Assembly: GCF_003149375.1 (NCBI RefSeq)
Contig: NZ_QFWH01000002.1
Span: forward strand, 1-64,000
Length of the DNA: 64,000 bases
Direction: 5' to 3'
From: Vampirovibrio chlorellavorus
GTDB lineage: Bacteria; Cyanobacteriota; Vampirovibrionia; Vampirovibrionales; Vampirovibrionaceae
The position numbers and the translations under genes are program-made. The notes under the pieces were generated by a model. That model made no database searches and was not told the DNA's origin. It saw only the letters and a list, made by a program, of their open reading frames with translations. How positions within the stretch are numbered: position 1 is the stretch's first letter; each line of letters opens with the position of its first letter. Positions 42,699 through 50,980 of the stretch are shown here, piece after piece.

Positions 42699-44948
42699 AT
42701 GAGTACCGATCAACTGGATAGTCGTCCGCAACCCCGCATAGAGACTTACATCCCCCTGTATCGCAAGTATCGTCCCCAGTTGTTTGCCGATTTGGTGGGA
42801 CAGGAGGCCATTTCCCAGACGTTGGGTAACGCTATTAACCTGAACAAAGTGGCCCACGCCTACCTGTTTTGCGGCCCACGGGGAACCGGAAAGACTTCTA
42901 CCGCCCGTATTTTCGCCAAATCTCTCAACTGTGAGCAGGGGCCCACGGTTTCCCCGTGTTTGCAATGCGCCTCCTGCACGGGGATTGCCCAAGGCAACGC
43001 CCTGGATGTCATTGAATTCGACGCCGCCAGTAACAACGGGGTCGGTGATGCCCGGGAGCTGATTGAAAACTGTCAATACAGCTCCATGACCGGGCGCTTC
43101 AAGGTCTACATCATCGATGAAGTCCACATGCTGACCACTCCGGCGTTTAACGCCTTGCTGAAGACCCTGGAAGAGCCTCCGGCCAACGTTATTTTTATTT
43201 TCGCCACCACGGAAGCCCACAAGGTGCTGCCCACCATCATCAGCCGGTGCCAGCGCTTTGATTTTAACCGTATTACCACCGAGAACATCGTCTCCCGCTT
43301 GCGCTATATCGCCCAGCAGGAAGCCATCGCCATTGATGAAGAGGCCTTGCTGATGATTGGGCGTCACGCCCGGGGCGGGTTGCGAGACGCCGTGGGCTTG
43401 CTGGATCAGGTGTCTGTCCTCAGCCGGGCCCAGACGGATAAAGTCATCGGTCGCAAGGATGTGGCCCTGTTCATCGGCAACCTGGAAGAAGATCTGCTGC
43501 TGCGTCTGGGTGGGGCCATTGCCGAGCGTCGGGCCGCGGATTTGCTACACGAGCTGAATGAACTGCTGAACCGGGGCATTGAGCCCATTCAGCTCTTGAA
43601 AGATCTGACCGTGCATTTCCGAAATTTATTGCTGGTGCAGGCCTCGGGGGGAAACACTGATCCCGAGCTGTTATCCTTGCCGCCGGATTATTTTAATCAG
43701 CTTTCTCAGCAGGCGGCTTTGTTCCCGGCGGTGGAGGAAATTCCCCAGATTATCGGGCGGCTTTCCTCTGTGGAGCGCAACGTGCGCCAGAGTTCCCAGC
43801 CCCAGTTGTGGCTGGAAGTGGGCTTGATTGAGCTGGCCTACCGCTATGAGATTCAGTTGGTTCATGACTTGGCCGAACGAGTGTCCCGCTTGGAAAGCCA
43901 ATTGGCGGGCGGATTGCCTGCGTCTGCTCCCGGGCCTGCTGCTGGGCATGCTCCGGTGACCTCTGCCCTCCCTCCGAAACCGACAGGGAACCCGTCACCT
44001 GCCAAAGAGCCTGCGCCAGTGGCGATGGCTTCAGCTCCTGTTGCGCCGGTGCTTACGCCTTCGGCTCCTGCAATGTCGGAACCAATTCCTGTCACTGCTG
44101 CCCCGGCGGCCTCAGCGGCTCCCGTTGCTTCGGTAACTACCGTCCCAGCGCCGGTCAGTGGATCACTAGAGGCCCTGTATGCTCAGGCATGCGCTACCAT
44201 TCCCAGCCTGATGTTCCGCTCCCTGATTCAGCAGCAAACCTTTCCCCTCAGTCAGGATGGTGACATGCTGGTGGTGGGCTGCCTGAGCGAAGCCCATTTA
44301 AACACGGTCAAAAAGCCGGAGAAGATTGCCCACTTGCAGCGGGCCGTGGATAAAGCCTTTGGGCGGGCCATGCGTTTGGAATTGGTGCTGAAAAAAAAGA
44401 AGCCTGCCGGTGCTTCTGTGACTGTTTCCGAGCCTCTTTCTCCAGAGGTCTCTGTGCCGGTAGCCAGTGGGGCTCCGGAGCCGGTGGCGGCTCTCGCCCC
44501 GCCTGTCTCTTCGCAAGCATCGTCTTCTACCCCAGCCCCTGTCTCTGCATCGGCCACAGTTGTTTCCTCGGTGGCCATGGCGGAGCCTGCCGGTATGACC
44601 GAGCCAAACGCCCCCACGGGCACCGCCGTAGCGGAGAAGCCGGTCATTCCCTTTGCCCCGGCCATGCCCAAGGTTGAGGAAACCCCGCTCATCCCCCTGA
44701 ATTTTAACGCCCCGCCTCAGCCATTGCCAGCTTCTACCTCCGTGAACGCTGGCCCCCCGGCGGATGAGGACATGCCGCCCATGGACATGGGGGATCCGCC
44801 CCCTTTTTTGGATGAGGATGGGCCTGATTTGGCCCCGGTTTCCCCGCGCGCTTCGGCGACCGAAACGCTTAATCTGGCGGGCGATCCGGATTTGAGCGAG
44901 GCCAAAAAGCATGCCGTGGAGTTACTGCAAGGGCGCATTCTGGAGTAA
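42699..44948 (+). CDS. dnaX: DNA polymerase III subunits gamma/tau
   Basis: A 749-residue clamp-loader ATPase. Domain I has YRPQLFADLVGQEAI, Walker A GPRGTGKTSTARIFAK, the Cys4 zinc site (CEQ..CLQCASC), DEVHML and SRC-containing TIISRCQRFDF; the helical lid and collar follow to about residue 370. Then comes a long Ala/Pro/Ser/Val linker, a small folded domain (residues about 490-565) and another Pro/Ala-rich tail. Eight A's at 44391-44398 encode the Lys run after that domain. If RNA polymerase or ribosome slippage shifted frame by +1 (or lost one A), translation would stop at TGA 44419-44421, giving a 573-residue form. Confidence 0.93.
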   Translation: MSTDQLDSRPQPRIETYIPLYRKYRPQLFADLVGQEAISQTLGNAINLNKVAHAYLFCGPRGTGKTSTARIFAKSLNCEQGPTVSPCLQCASCTGIAQGNALDVIEFDAASNNGVGDARELIENCQYSSMTGRFKVYIIDEVHMLTTPAFNALLKTLEEPPANVIFIFATTEAHKVLPTIISRCQRFDFNRITTENIVSRLRYIAQQEAIAIDEEALLMIGRHARGGLRDAVGLLDQVSVLSRAQTDKVIGRKDVALFIGNLEEDLLLRLGGAIAERRAADLLHELNELLNRGIEPIQLLKDLTVHFRNLLLVQASGGNTDPELLSLPPDYFNQLSQQAALFPAVEEIPQIIGRLSSVERNVRQSSQPQLWLEVGLIELAYRYEIQLVHDLAERVSRLESQLAGGLPASAPGPAAGHAPVTSALPPKPTGNPSPAKEPAPVAMASAPVAPVLTPSAPAMSEPIPVTAAPAASAAPVASVTTVPAPVSGSLEALYAQACATIPSLMFRSLIQQQTFPLSQDGDMLVVGCLSEAHLNTVKKPEKIAHLQRAVDKAFGRAMRLELVLKKKKPAGASVTVSEPLSPEVSVPVASGAPEPVAALAPPVSSQASSSTPAPVSASATVVSSVAMAEPAGMTEPNAPTGTAVAEKPVIPFAPAMPKVEETPLIPLNFNAPPQPLPASTSVNAGPPADEDMPPMDMGDPPPFLDEDGPDLAPVSPRASATETLNLAGDPDLSEAKKHAVELLQGRILE

Positions 44949-45107
44949 GCGCCCGAAGAAGCTGTGCTGCGCTGTCCCTTGGGGATCCGCTGGGGGCCTC
45001 CGTCCCGCTGACCCGTTCCCCTGTTGGGCGGAACAGGATACAATAAATACTGGTGTGATGGGGATCGCGAATGCGCTTCCAGCCCAACATCCAAAGCCGA
45101 GGCAACT

Positions 45108-46940
45108 GTGGACGTGTGGAAAGCTAAAGTTTTCTCTTCGGAAAACAAGATTTTATTACTGGTCATTACCAGTATTTCGGTGTCGTTTTTAATTGTGGCC
45201 TTTGGCATTTACACCAACTACAACAATTCGCTGGCCGATAACTACGATCGCTTTGCCAACATGATTACCGAGGTGGTTTCCGTGGGCGGGGTGGAGCGGC
45301 TCTCCTCCAGCAATCCGGAATTTGGGGTAAAACGTTTTGCCGATGACATGGTGGCGGGCAGTGAGGACATTGCGGCCATTGAGTTTTACGATAAAAGCGG
45401 ACGACTGATTTACAAAAGCGCCAAGCCCTTGTCTGTGGCTGAAAGCAAGACTATGACCGATTATGTGGCCCCCCTGCGGCGGGTGCTGCACGATGACATG
45501 GAGCCGGAAGAGGTGGGCACGGTTCATGTGAAGCTGACCGGCAAAACCCTCCGGGATATCAAAGTCGCCACGGGTAATATTATTATCTGGGTCTTTTTAA
45601 GCGCCTGGTTTATTTCGGTGCTGGCCGTATCGCTCAACACTTATATTCTCAGCAAGCACCTGCGCACTTTTGTGCGGGGGGTTAAGCGCCTTTCCACCGG
45701 AGATTTTGGCTATAAAATCCTGGAGCATGACCTGTGGGGCGAGTTGAAAACGCTGGCCGAATCTTTCAACGATATGTCCATGCGCTTGCGGGCCTATGAG
45801 GATCAGAATCTGGAAACCATCACCTTTGAGCGCAACAAGCTCAAGGCCATTCTGCTCAGTATCGCCGATGGGGTGGTGGTGTGCGATATGCAGGCCAAGG
45901 TGGCCATTATCAACGATGCCGCCTGCGATATGCTGGGCTATAAATCCAGCGAATGGGCCCTGGGCAGCAATTTAAAGGACTACACGACCGAGAGCGGAAC
46001 CCGCTGCTTTGAGCCCATCATCGCGGACTTTGAAAAAGTGCTGGCCGACAAGCAAACCCCCTTACCCCCCTTGTTTATCCATAAGCTGGAAGTGCCGGGT
46101 ACCACACTGAAGATCATGCTCTCTCCCATTCAGGATACGGAGGGCGACATGCTGGGCTTTGTGCTGATTATGCACGATGTGACCAAGGAAACCGAAGTGG
46201 ATAAGATGAAAACCAGCTTCATTTCCAACGTATCCCACGAGTTGCGCACCCCGGTGACCACCATCAAAAGTTACGTGGATACCATCTACAACCACGGGAA
46301 AGATTTGGACGCCGAAACTTACGACGAGTTTATCGAGACCATCAACACGGAAACGGATCGCCTGAAAAAGCTGGTGAACGATATTCTGGACTTCTCCCGA
46401 CTGGATGAAGGGGCCGTGGTACTGGAGCGGGAGCTGGCCGATATGACGCCGGTCATCAACCTGACCGTGCAGTCGGTGAAGGTGTTGGCCGATCAGAAGA
46501 AGATTACCCTCAGCACGGCCATCGAATCCGGCCTGCCCAAGTTGTACATTAACAGTGATAGCATTGAGCGGGTGCTGCGCAACCTGCTGAGTAACGCCAT
46601 TAAATACACCGATGAGGGTGGGCGCATCCGGGTGCGGGCGGAAGTCACCGAGATTGGCGATGCCCTGGAAGTCTCCGTCCAGGATACCGGCAGTGGCATC
46701 GCGGAAGAGCATCTGCCCCATCTGTTTGATCGGTTTTATCGGGTGGAAAACAAGGTCCACACGGTGAAAGGCACCGGGCTGGGCTTGCATCTGGTGAAAG
46801 TGGCCATTGAGAATCATCATGGCGGTGAGGTATTCGTTAAAAGCGAAGTGGGCGTGGGGAGTACTTTTGGCTTCCGCATTCCCTTGGGAGAGCCCGGGGC
46901 AGACTTACCGGGAGAGGGCGCCAGGGCTTTACCCGCCTGA
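45108..46940 (+). CDS. Sensor histidine kinase (WalK/NblS-like layout)
   Basis: A 610-residue membrane sensor. A transmembrane helix (residues about 17-35) and a periplasmic domain of about 130 residues precede a second helix (about 165-185), a HAMP linker, a PAS domain (about 245-360), the H-box FISNVSHELRTPVTTIKSY with His377, and an ATPase domain with N-box NLLSNAIKY, DTGSGI, FDRFYRVE and GTGLGLHLV. Such TM-HAMP-PAS kinases include WalK and cyanobacterial NblS, which watch cell-wall or light/nutrient state. No response regulator is adjacent. GTG 45108 is chosen behind GAGG; a TACAAT lies at 45039-45044. Confidence 0.92.
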   Translation: MDVWKAKVFSSENKILLLVITSISVSFLIVAFGIYTNYNNSLADNYDRFANMITEVVSVGGVERLSSSNPEFGVKRFADDMVAGSEDIAAIEFYDKSGRLIYKSAKPLSVAESKTMTDYVAPLRRVLHDDMEPEEVGTVHVKLTGKTLRDIKVATGNIIIWVFLSAWFISVLAVSLNTYILSKHLRTFVRGVKRLSTGDFGYKILEHDLWGELKTLAESFNDMSMRLRAYEDQNLETITFERNKLKAILLSIADGVVVCDMQAKVAIINDAACDMLGYKSSEWALGSNLKDYTTESGTRCFEPIIADFEKVLADKQTPLPPLFIHKLEVPGTTLKIMLSPIQDTEGDMLGFVLIMHDVTKETEVDKMKTSFISNVSHELRTPVTTIKSYVDTIYNHGKDLDAETYDEFIETINTETDRLKKLVNDILDFSRLDEGAVVLERELADMTPVINLTVQSVKVLADQKKITLSTAIESGLPKLYINSDSIERVLRNLLSNAIKYTDEGGRIRVRAEVTEIGDALEVSVQDTGSGIAEEHLPHLFDRFYRVENKVHTVKGTGLGLHLVKVAIENHHGGEVFVKSEVGVGSTFGFRIPLGEPGADLPGEGARALPA

Positions 46941-47320
46941 GAGGCAACGCCGTCTAAGCCTCAAGCCCGGTCATTGCGGGTTTGGGTGCCGCCTGGACCG
47001 GTGAACGCTCCGTAAAAAGACCTCTTCTGGATTTTGGCGGCTGGCCTGCCTGTGGACTTGCCGTTTTCTGTCGTTTTGCCGAAGGCGCTTCATTTTCCTA
47101 ATAGAAGCCAAAAAAAAAGGCCCTACGGAAAAAGGGCCTTTTGAATTTTACGTAAGAAAGAAAGGAATGGTTAGACTATTCATATATTATCAGAATCCCC
47201 AAATGGATGAGTCAACAGCTGCCTGAATAGACACGAAAATTAACAATGTTGTAAACATACGAAACATTAAGGCGGCAGATCGCTTTTGTCCCTGCTCCGA
47301 ATCCAGGTTTGGCGGCTGCT
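46941..47320. other. Intergenic region between convergent genes
   Basis: 380 bases holding a bidirectional terminator (47110-47142) and a weak hairpin at 46963-46981. Nothing else is recognisable. Confidence 0.45.
47110..47142. terminator. Bidirectional terminator
   Basis: The stem AAAAGGCCCT / AGGGCCTTTT has an 8-base loop, flanked by nine A's on one side. On the minus strand this gives a nine-T run, serving the pilin-like gene; on the plus strand it ends the kinase gene. Confidence 0.85.
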
Positions 47321-47929
47321 CTAGTTCCAGTTGAACCAGGATGGGTCGAAGTTACCGGGATTGATGGTACACCCGGTATTATCACAACTATTGGGTTTGG
47401 GCTGTCCTCGTGTGGTGAGAAGGCCATTGTAATAAAGGGTGAATTGAACTGATTTGCCAGGACTGTCTGCGGAACTGCCGCTGTAAGTTCCATCTGGGTC
47501 AAAGTCAAACTCAATGACATTGAGTGTGCTGCTGCCTCCAAACCAGTAAGTATTCTGAAACCAGAGGATACCGCCGCCATGCAAAGAGACACAAGGATTA
47601 GCTGCATCGCAGGTTCTGGAGGTGAACCCGCGGATGGAATCAATCAATCGACCATCGGTAATCTGCGCGACGTAATTTATGTAAGGTATCAAGTCGGAGG
47701 ATTTGGTGTTGCTGGTAACAATGCCGTCCTGCTGCGCTTTTTGATAGGCGCCGGTAATCATGGCGGCCACTTCTTTAGCTCTGGCCTTGTTGGTGGCGGC
47801 CTGCTGAGTACTGACAAGTTTAGGAATGGCAAAGGTGGCGATGACCCCTAAAATAGCCAGAGAAACCAACAGTTCGGCCAGGGTGAAGCCCAGTGCAGTC
47901 GAAGGGAGCATGGGAGGGCTGCATCGCAT
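47321..47929 (-). CDS. Type IV pilin-like (prepilin) protein
   Basis: A 202-residue prepilin-type protein. A short leader ending in Gly is followed by the N-methylation motif FTLAELLVSLAILGVIATF, with the Glu at mature position 5, as recognised by PilD-type peptidases. The C-terminal globular part has two likely disulphides (TCDAANPC, SCDNTGC) and a Gly/Asp/Asn-rich loop (FDFDPDGTYSGSSAD). This could be a minor pilin or pseudopilin. The first ATG (47929) gives a 14-residue leader, the next (47911) an 8-residue one; neither has a strong Shine-Dalgarno. Confidence 0.87.
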   Translation of the reverse strand: MRCSPPMLPSTALGFTLAELLVSLAILGVIATFAIPKLVSTQQAATNKARAKEVAAMITGAYQKAQQDGIVTSNTKSSDLIPYINYVAQITDGRLIDSIRGFTSRTCDAANPCVSLHGGGILWFQNTYWFGGSSTLNVIEFDFDPDGTYSGSSADSPGKSVQFTLYYNGLLTTRGQPKPNSCDNTGCTINPGNFDPSWFNWN

Positions 47930-48020
47930 GTGGGGGCATTCCTGTTATTATTGGCGCATTACGGAGTCATCCAATGATCTATCGGATCATGTATTAAAAA
48001 ACTTTAGCTTAAGGTAGGCA

Positions 48021-48152
48021 TCCCTTCTCAACACGTTTCTAAAGCTGTGTGCAGATCAGAGACAAGTTGTGGCATTGTTTCTGGTAAAGCCACCCATCGT
48101 GAATTTTTTGAATTTGCTGCACTCAAACAGTGATAAGCGTGTTGAGAAGGGA
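48021..48152. repeat. 14-15 bp perfect inverted repeat with 102-base spacer
   Basis: CCCTTCTCAACACG (48022-48035) is perfectly complementary to CGTGTTGAGAAGGG (48138-48151), and flanking bases extend pairing by one T-A. No transposase lies between the arms. Confidence 0.7.
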
Positions 48153-48214
48153 GGTTTACCTGGTTTAAAACGCTAGAGAAGGGCATTATTGCGGGGGAGG
48201 CACTTTTTCCGGTT

Positions 48215-50716
48215 TTAATGGGCTGTGTCCGGTGAGGGGTACTCGCTTGGCACGCATTCACTATAGCCATCTGTGGGATTTGTATTTTCTGGTTTTGACG
48301 TCATACAAGCGTTTTCCGTTTTGTACTGGGTGCCCACCTGGTTCCGTCCGTTCTCCTTGGCCCGGTACAGTCCGCCATCGGCAAATTCGATGAGTTCGGA
48401 GGGTGCCTCGCCATGGGTGGGATAGGTGGCCACCCCGCAACTGATGGTGACGTGCTTGGCCACCCCTTCCGCAATGGCGTAGGCCTCTTCCGCCACGGAT
48501 TTGACGATTTTCTCCGCCACGGCCAAAGCCTCCTCTTCGTTGGCACGATCCAGAATGATGGCCATTTCCTCGCCGCCGTAGCGAGCCACCACATCTACGT
48601 TGCGCACGTTCTTTTTCAGTTTTCGGGCCACGTGTCGCAGCACTTCATCCCCGGCCTGGTGTCCGTAGGTGTCGTTAAACTTCTTGAAGAAGTCGATATC
48701 AATTAACAGCAGTGAGAATTTGTGCTTGAAACGATTGGCCTGATCCACGGAGCGGCGCATGTGATCCTGAAAGAAGCGGTGGTTGTAAAGGTTGGTCATG
48801 CTGTCGGTGGTGGCCAGGGCGTATGTTTTTTCATAATCCTGGTTGCGGAAAAAGTACTTGAGCATAAAGGTGACTGTAATGGTGATGACCAGACACAACA
48901 TGGGCATGGCCACGTTGACCCACAGGTGTTGGGATTGATACATGACAATGGTAAACAGCACGTACAGCACCGAGATATTGGCTGTGATCAGTACGCCAGC
49001 CAGCGGTGAGCGCATTTTGAAAGAACTCCATGCCGCTAGCAAACAAATGAGCAGGGTCAGGGAGAAGTTGACATAGGGAGGCACCCGCTGTAGATACCGC
49101 TTGTCGTTTTGATAGAGGTTGTCAAACAGGTTGGCTTGCAGCACCACGCCGGGCATGGTGGGATAGATAGAGGTGTTTTTGATGTCATAGGCCCCTACGG
49201 CGGTGGCCCCTACGAAAATAATTTTGTTTTTAAGCAGTTTTTTGAGGGCTTCATCCTCTTCATTCAGCGGCAGTCCGGCCTCTTCTTTTTTCATGGTGCG
49301 AATGACTTCCCAGGCGGAGATCATTTTGTAGGGCTGGGGAACGTATTTGCTGTTCAGGGCCGCTTCCAGCAGCGTGATGATCGATTCGGTTTTTTGGTGC
49401 TTGAGTTTGAGTTGGCGGAGTTCCCCGGAGGTCTTGGCGTTCTTCTGGGGTTGCTTCTCAGTCTCTTCAATGGTTTGAGTCAAATAGGCGTAGTAGACCT
49501 TTAGATCCCGAAGGGTTTGGGTGTACTCATCCCGCCGGATGTTTACGTTATACCAGTTCACCAGGAAGTTCCCGCTCTCATCCAGTGGGATGTCGTAGTC
49601 GGTAAACTGGAGGTGCCCATCCTTGGTGAGGGTCAGCACCGGTTTTTGATGGGGAAATTTTAAATCCAGAACGGCCCGTAAGCCCAGGTATGGAAAGTAT
49701 TTATATTCATAGTGTGGTTGCCGGGCGTAGATCAGGTTTCCGTAGTCGTCCACCAGATACCCCTGCGCGTCGACCGCCTTGGGCTCGGTGGGGTTGTGAT
49801 CCTCGTAGTGCCCCTCCTTCAGTTTGACCACCGGCAGGTATTCCGTCCTGGCGAACAGGTAACCATCCGCATCCGTCCGGTTCCCCTGGCTGTCGTACCA
49901 ATGCCCGCCTTTTTGTGTCAACGGCCTGTGGCTGGTTTGAATGAAGGGTTGATACTGGAAGCGAAATAACAACGGGTTGCTTCGGCTGACGCCGTCAAAA
50001 TCGGCCCCGTGGTTGATAATGCCGATGTTGCGCCCGGTCAGGAGCAGTTCATCCATAATGCTGCGGTAGTGGTTAAAGGTCATATGGTCGTTATCAAAGA
50101 AAACGGTGCCGTCGCGTCCATTTCGCTCCAGCTTCAGCATGTTGTTGGCGGAAGCCTGATTCAGCTCGGATCGCACTTCAACTGCCAGTGGGAGCAGGTT
50201 TTCTATATCCTTGGGGGTCATGTCCTTGCCCAGTTTCTGGTTTTGCAACAGCTCGTTGTCAAAGTTCATGCTCAGGAAAACATTGTTGTAATGTTTAAAG
50301 GCGTCTATCAGCTTCTGGTCGGCATCCTCACTGCCCTTGCGATGGGACACGAACATAATGTCATAGATGAGACTGCGCACCCCGGTTCGGTTCAAAAAGT
50401 GGATCATGCGGGCATGTACATCCCGGGGCCATGGCCACACCCCGAACTCATCGTTCAGCACGTTGAGCGAGGAATCATCAAACTGTAAAATCAAAATATC
50501 GGGACTGGGCCGCTTGGTCACTTCGCCCCATTGCATCTGGGCTCGAAGATCATAGGTTTTGAGTTCCAACTGGGCCACCATACGGTCAATACCAGCCAGC
50601 AGGAAGGTGACCAGAATCAAGGCCACCACCACGGTGGTCAAGGTTCCCTTGGCCAGAAGGTTCAGGATCTTCTGGAGTTTCAGTTTCCTGCTGTCGTCCT
50701 GCTGGGGGGCCGTCAT
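48215..50716 (-). CDS. CHASE2-domain diguanylate cyclase
   Basis: An 833-residue membrane protein predicted to make c-di-GMP. An N-terminal transmembrane helix (about residues 25-42) leads to a large periplasmic CHASE2 sensor domain (LKTYDLRAQMQWGE, DILILQFDDSSL, VWPWPRDVHARMIHFL), then three close transmembrane helices (about 570-650) and a GGDEF domain near the end. The active-site loop is GGEEM (E instead of D, still catalytic in many cyclases), and an RNVD motif five residues before it forms a product-binding I-site, suggesting feedback inhibition. ATG 50716 follows GGAGA. The sensor part contains a repeated Tyr/Asp/Gly/His-rich region (about 255-330). Confidence 0.9.
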   Translation of the reverse strand: MTAPQQDDSRKLKLQKILNLLAKGTLTTVVVALILVTFLLAGIDRMVAQLELKTYDLRAQMQWGEVTKRPSPDILILQFDDSSLNVLNDEFGVWPWPRDVHARMIHFLNRTGVRSLIYDIMFVSHRKGSEDADQKLIDAFKHYNNVFLSMNFDNELLQNQKLGKDMTPKDIENLLPLAVEVRSELNQASANNMLKLERNGRDGTVFFDNDHMTFNHYRSIMDELLLTGRNIGIINHGADFDGVSRSNPLLFRFQYQPFIQTSHRPLTQKGGHWYDSQGNRTDADGYLFARTEYLPVVKLKEGHYEDHNPTEPKAVDAQGYLVDDYGNLIYARQPHYEYKYFPYLGLRAVLDLKFPHQKPVLTLTKDGHLQFTDYDIPLDESGNFLVNWYNVNIRRDEYTQTLRDLKVYYAYLTQTIEETEKQPQKNAKTSGELRQLKLKHQKTESIITLLEAALNSKYVPQPYKMISAWEVIRTMKKEEAGLPLNEEDEALKKLLKNKIIFVGATAVGAYDIKNTSIYPTMPGVVLQANLFDNLYQNDKRYLQRVPPYVNFSLTLLICLLAAWSSFKMRSPLAGVLITANISVLYVLFTIVMYQSQHLWVNVAMPMLCLVITITVTFMLKYFFRNQDYEKTYALATTDSMTNLYNHRFFQDHMRRSVDQANRFKHKFSLLLIDIDFFKKFNDTYGHQAGDEVLRHVARKLKKNVRNVDVVARYGGEEMAIILDRANEEEALAVAEKIVKSVAEEAYAIAEGVAKHVTISCGVATYPTHGEAPSELIEFADGGLYRAKENGRNQVGTQYKTENACMTSKPENTNPTDGYSECVPSEYPSPDTAH

Positions 50717-50980
50717 GGGGGAGTCTCCATCGATGATTTGGCTTGCATAGTGCCTCAATGTTCCAAGGGAGGATACCCCCCCAGCATTGTTTGAGGCGCC
50801 TCTTTGTGCGGAGGCTTTATGAGTGTTTCGACCGCTTCTCTGGAATATTGAATTTTTTTGAAGTCGTTTTCTTTGGCTTTTGTATATATTTTTTAAATTT
50901 TTTATATAGAAAGACAATTGCCTTCTTTTAATTGTTTTTATTTTTTTAAAGCCAGTAATGACGATGGAGACCGCCACCTC

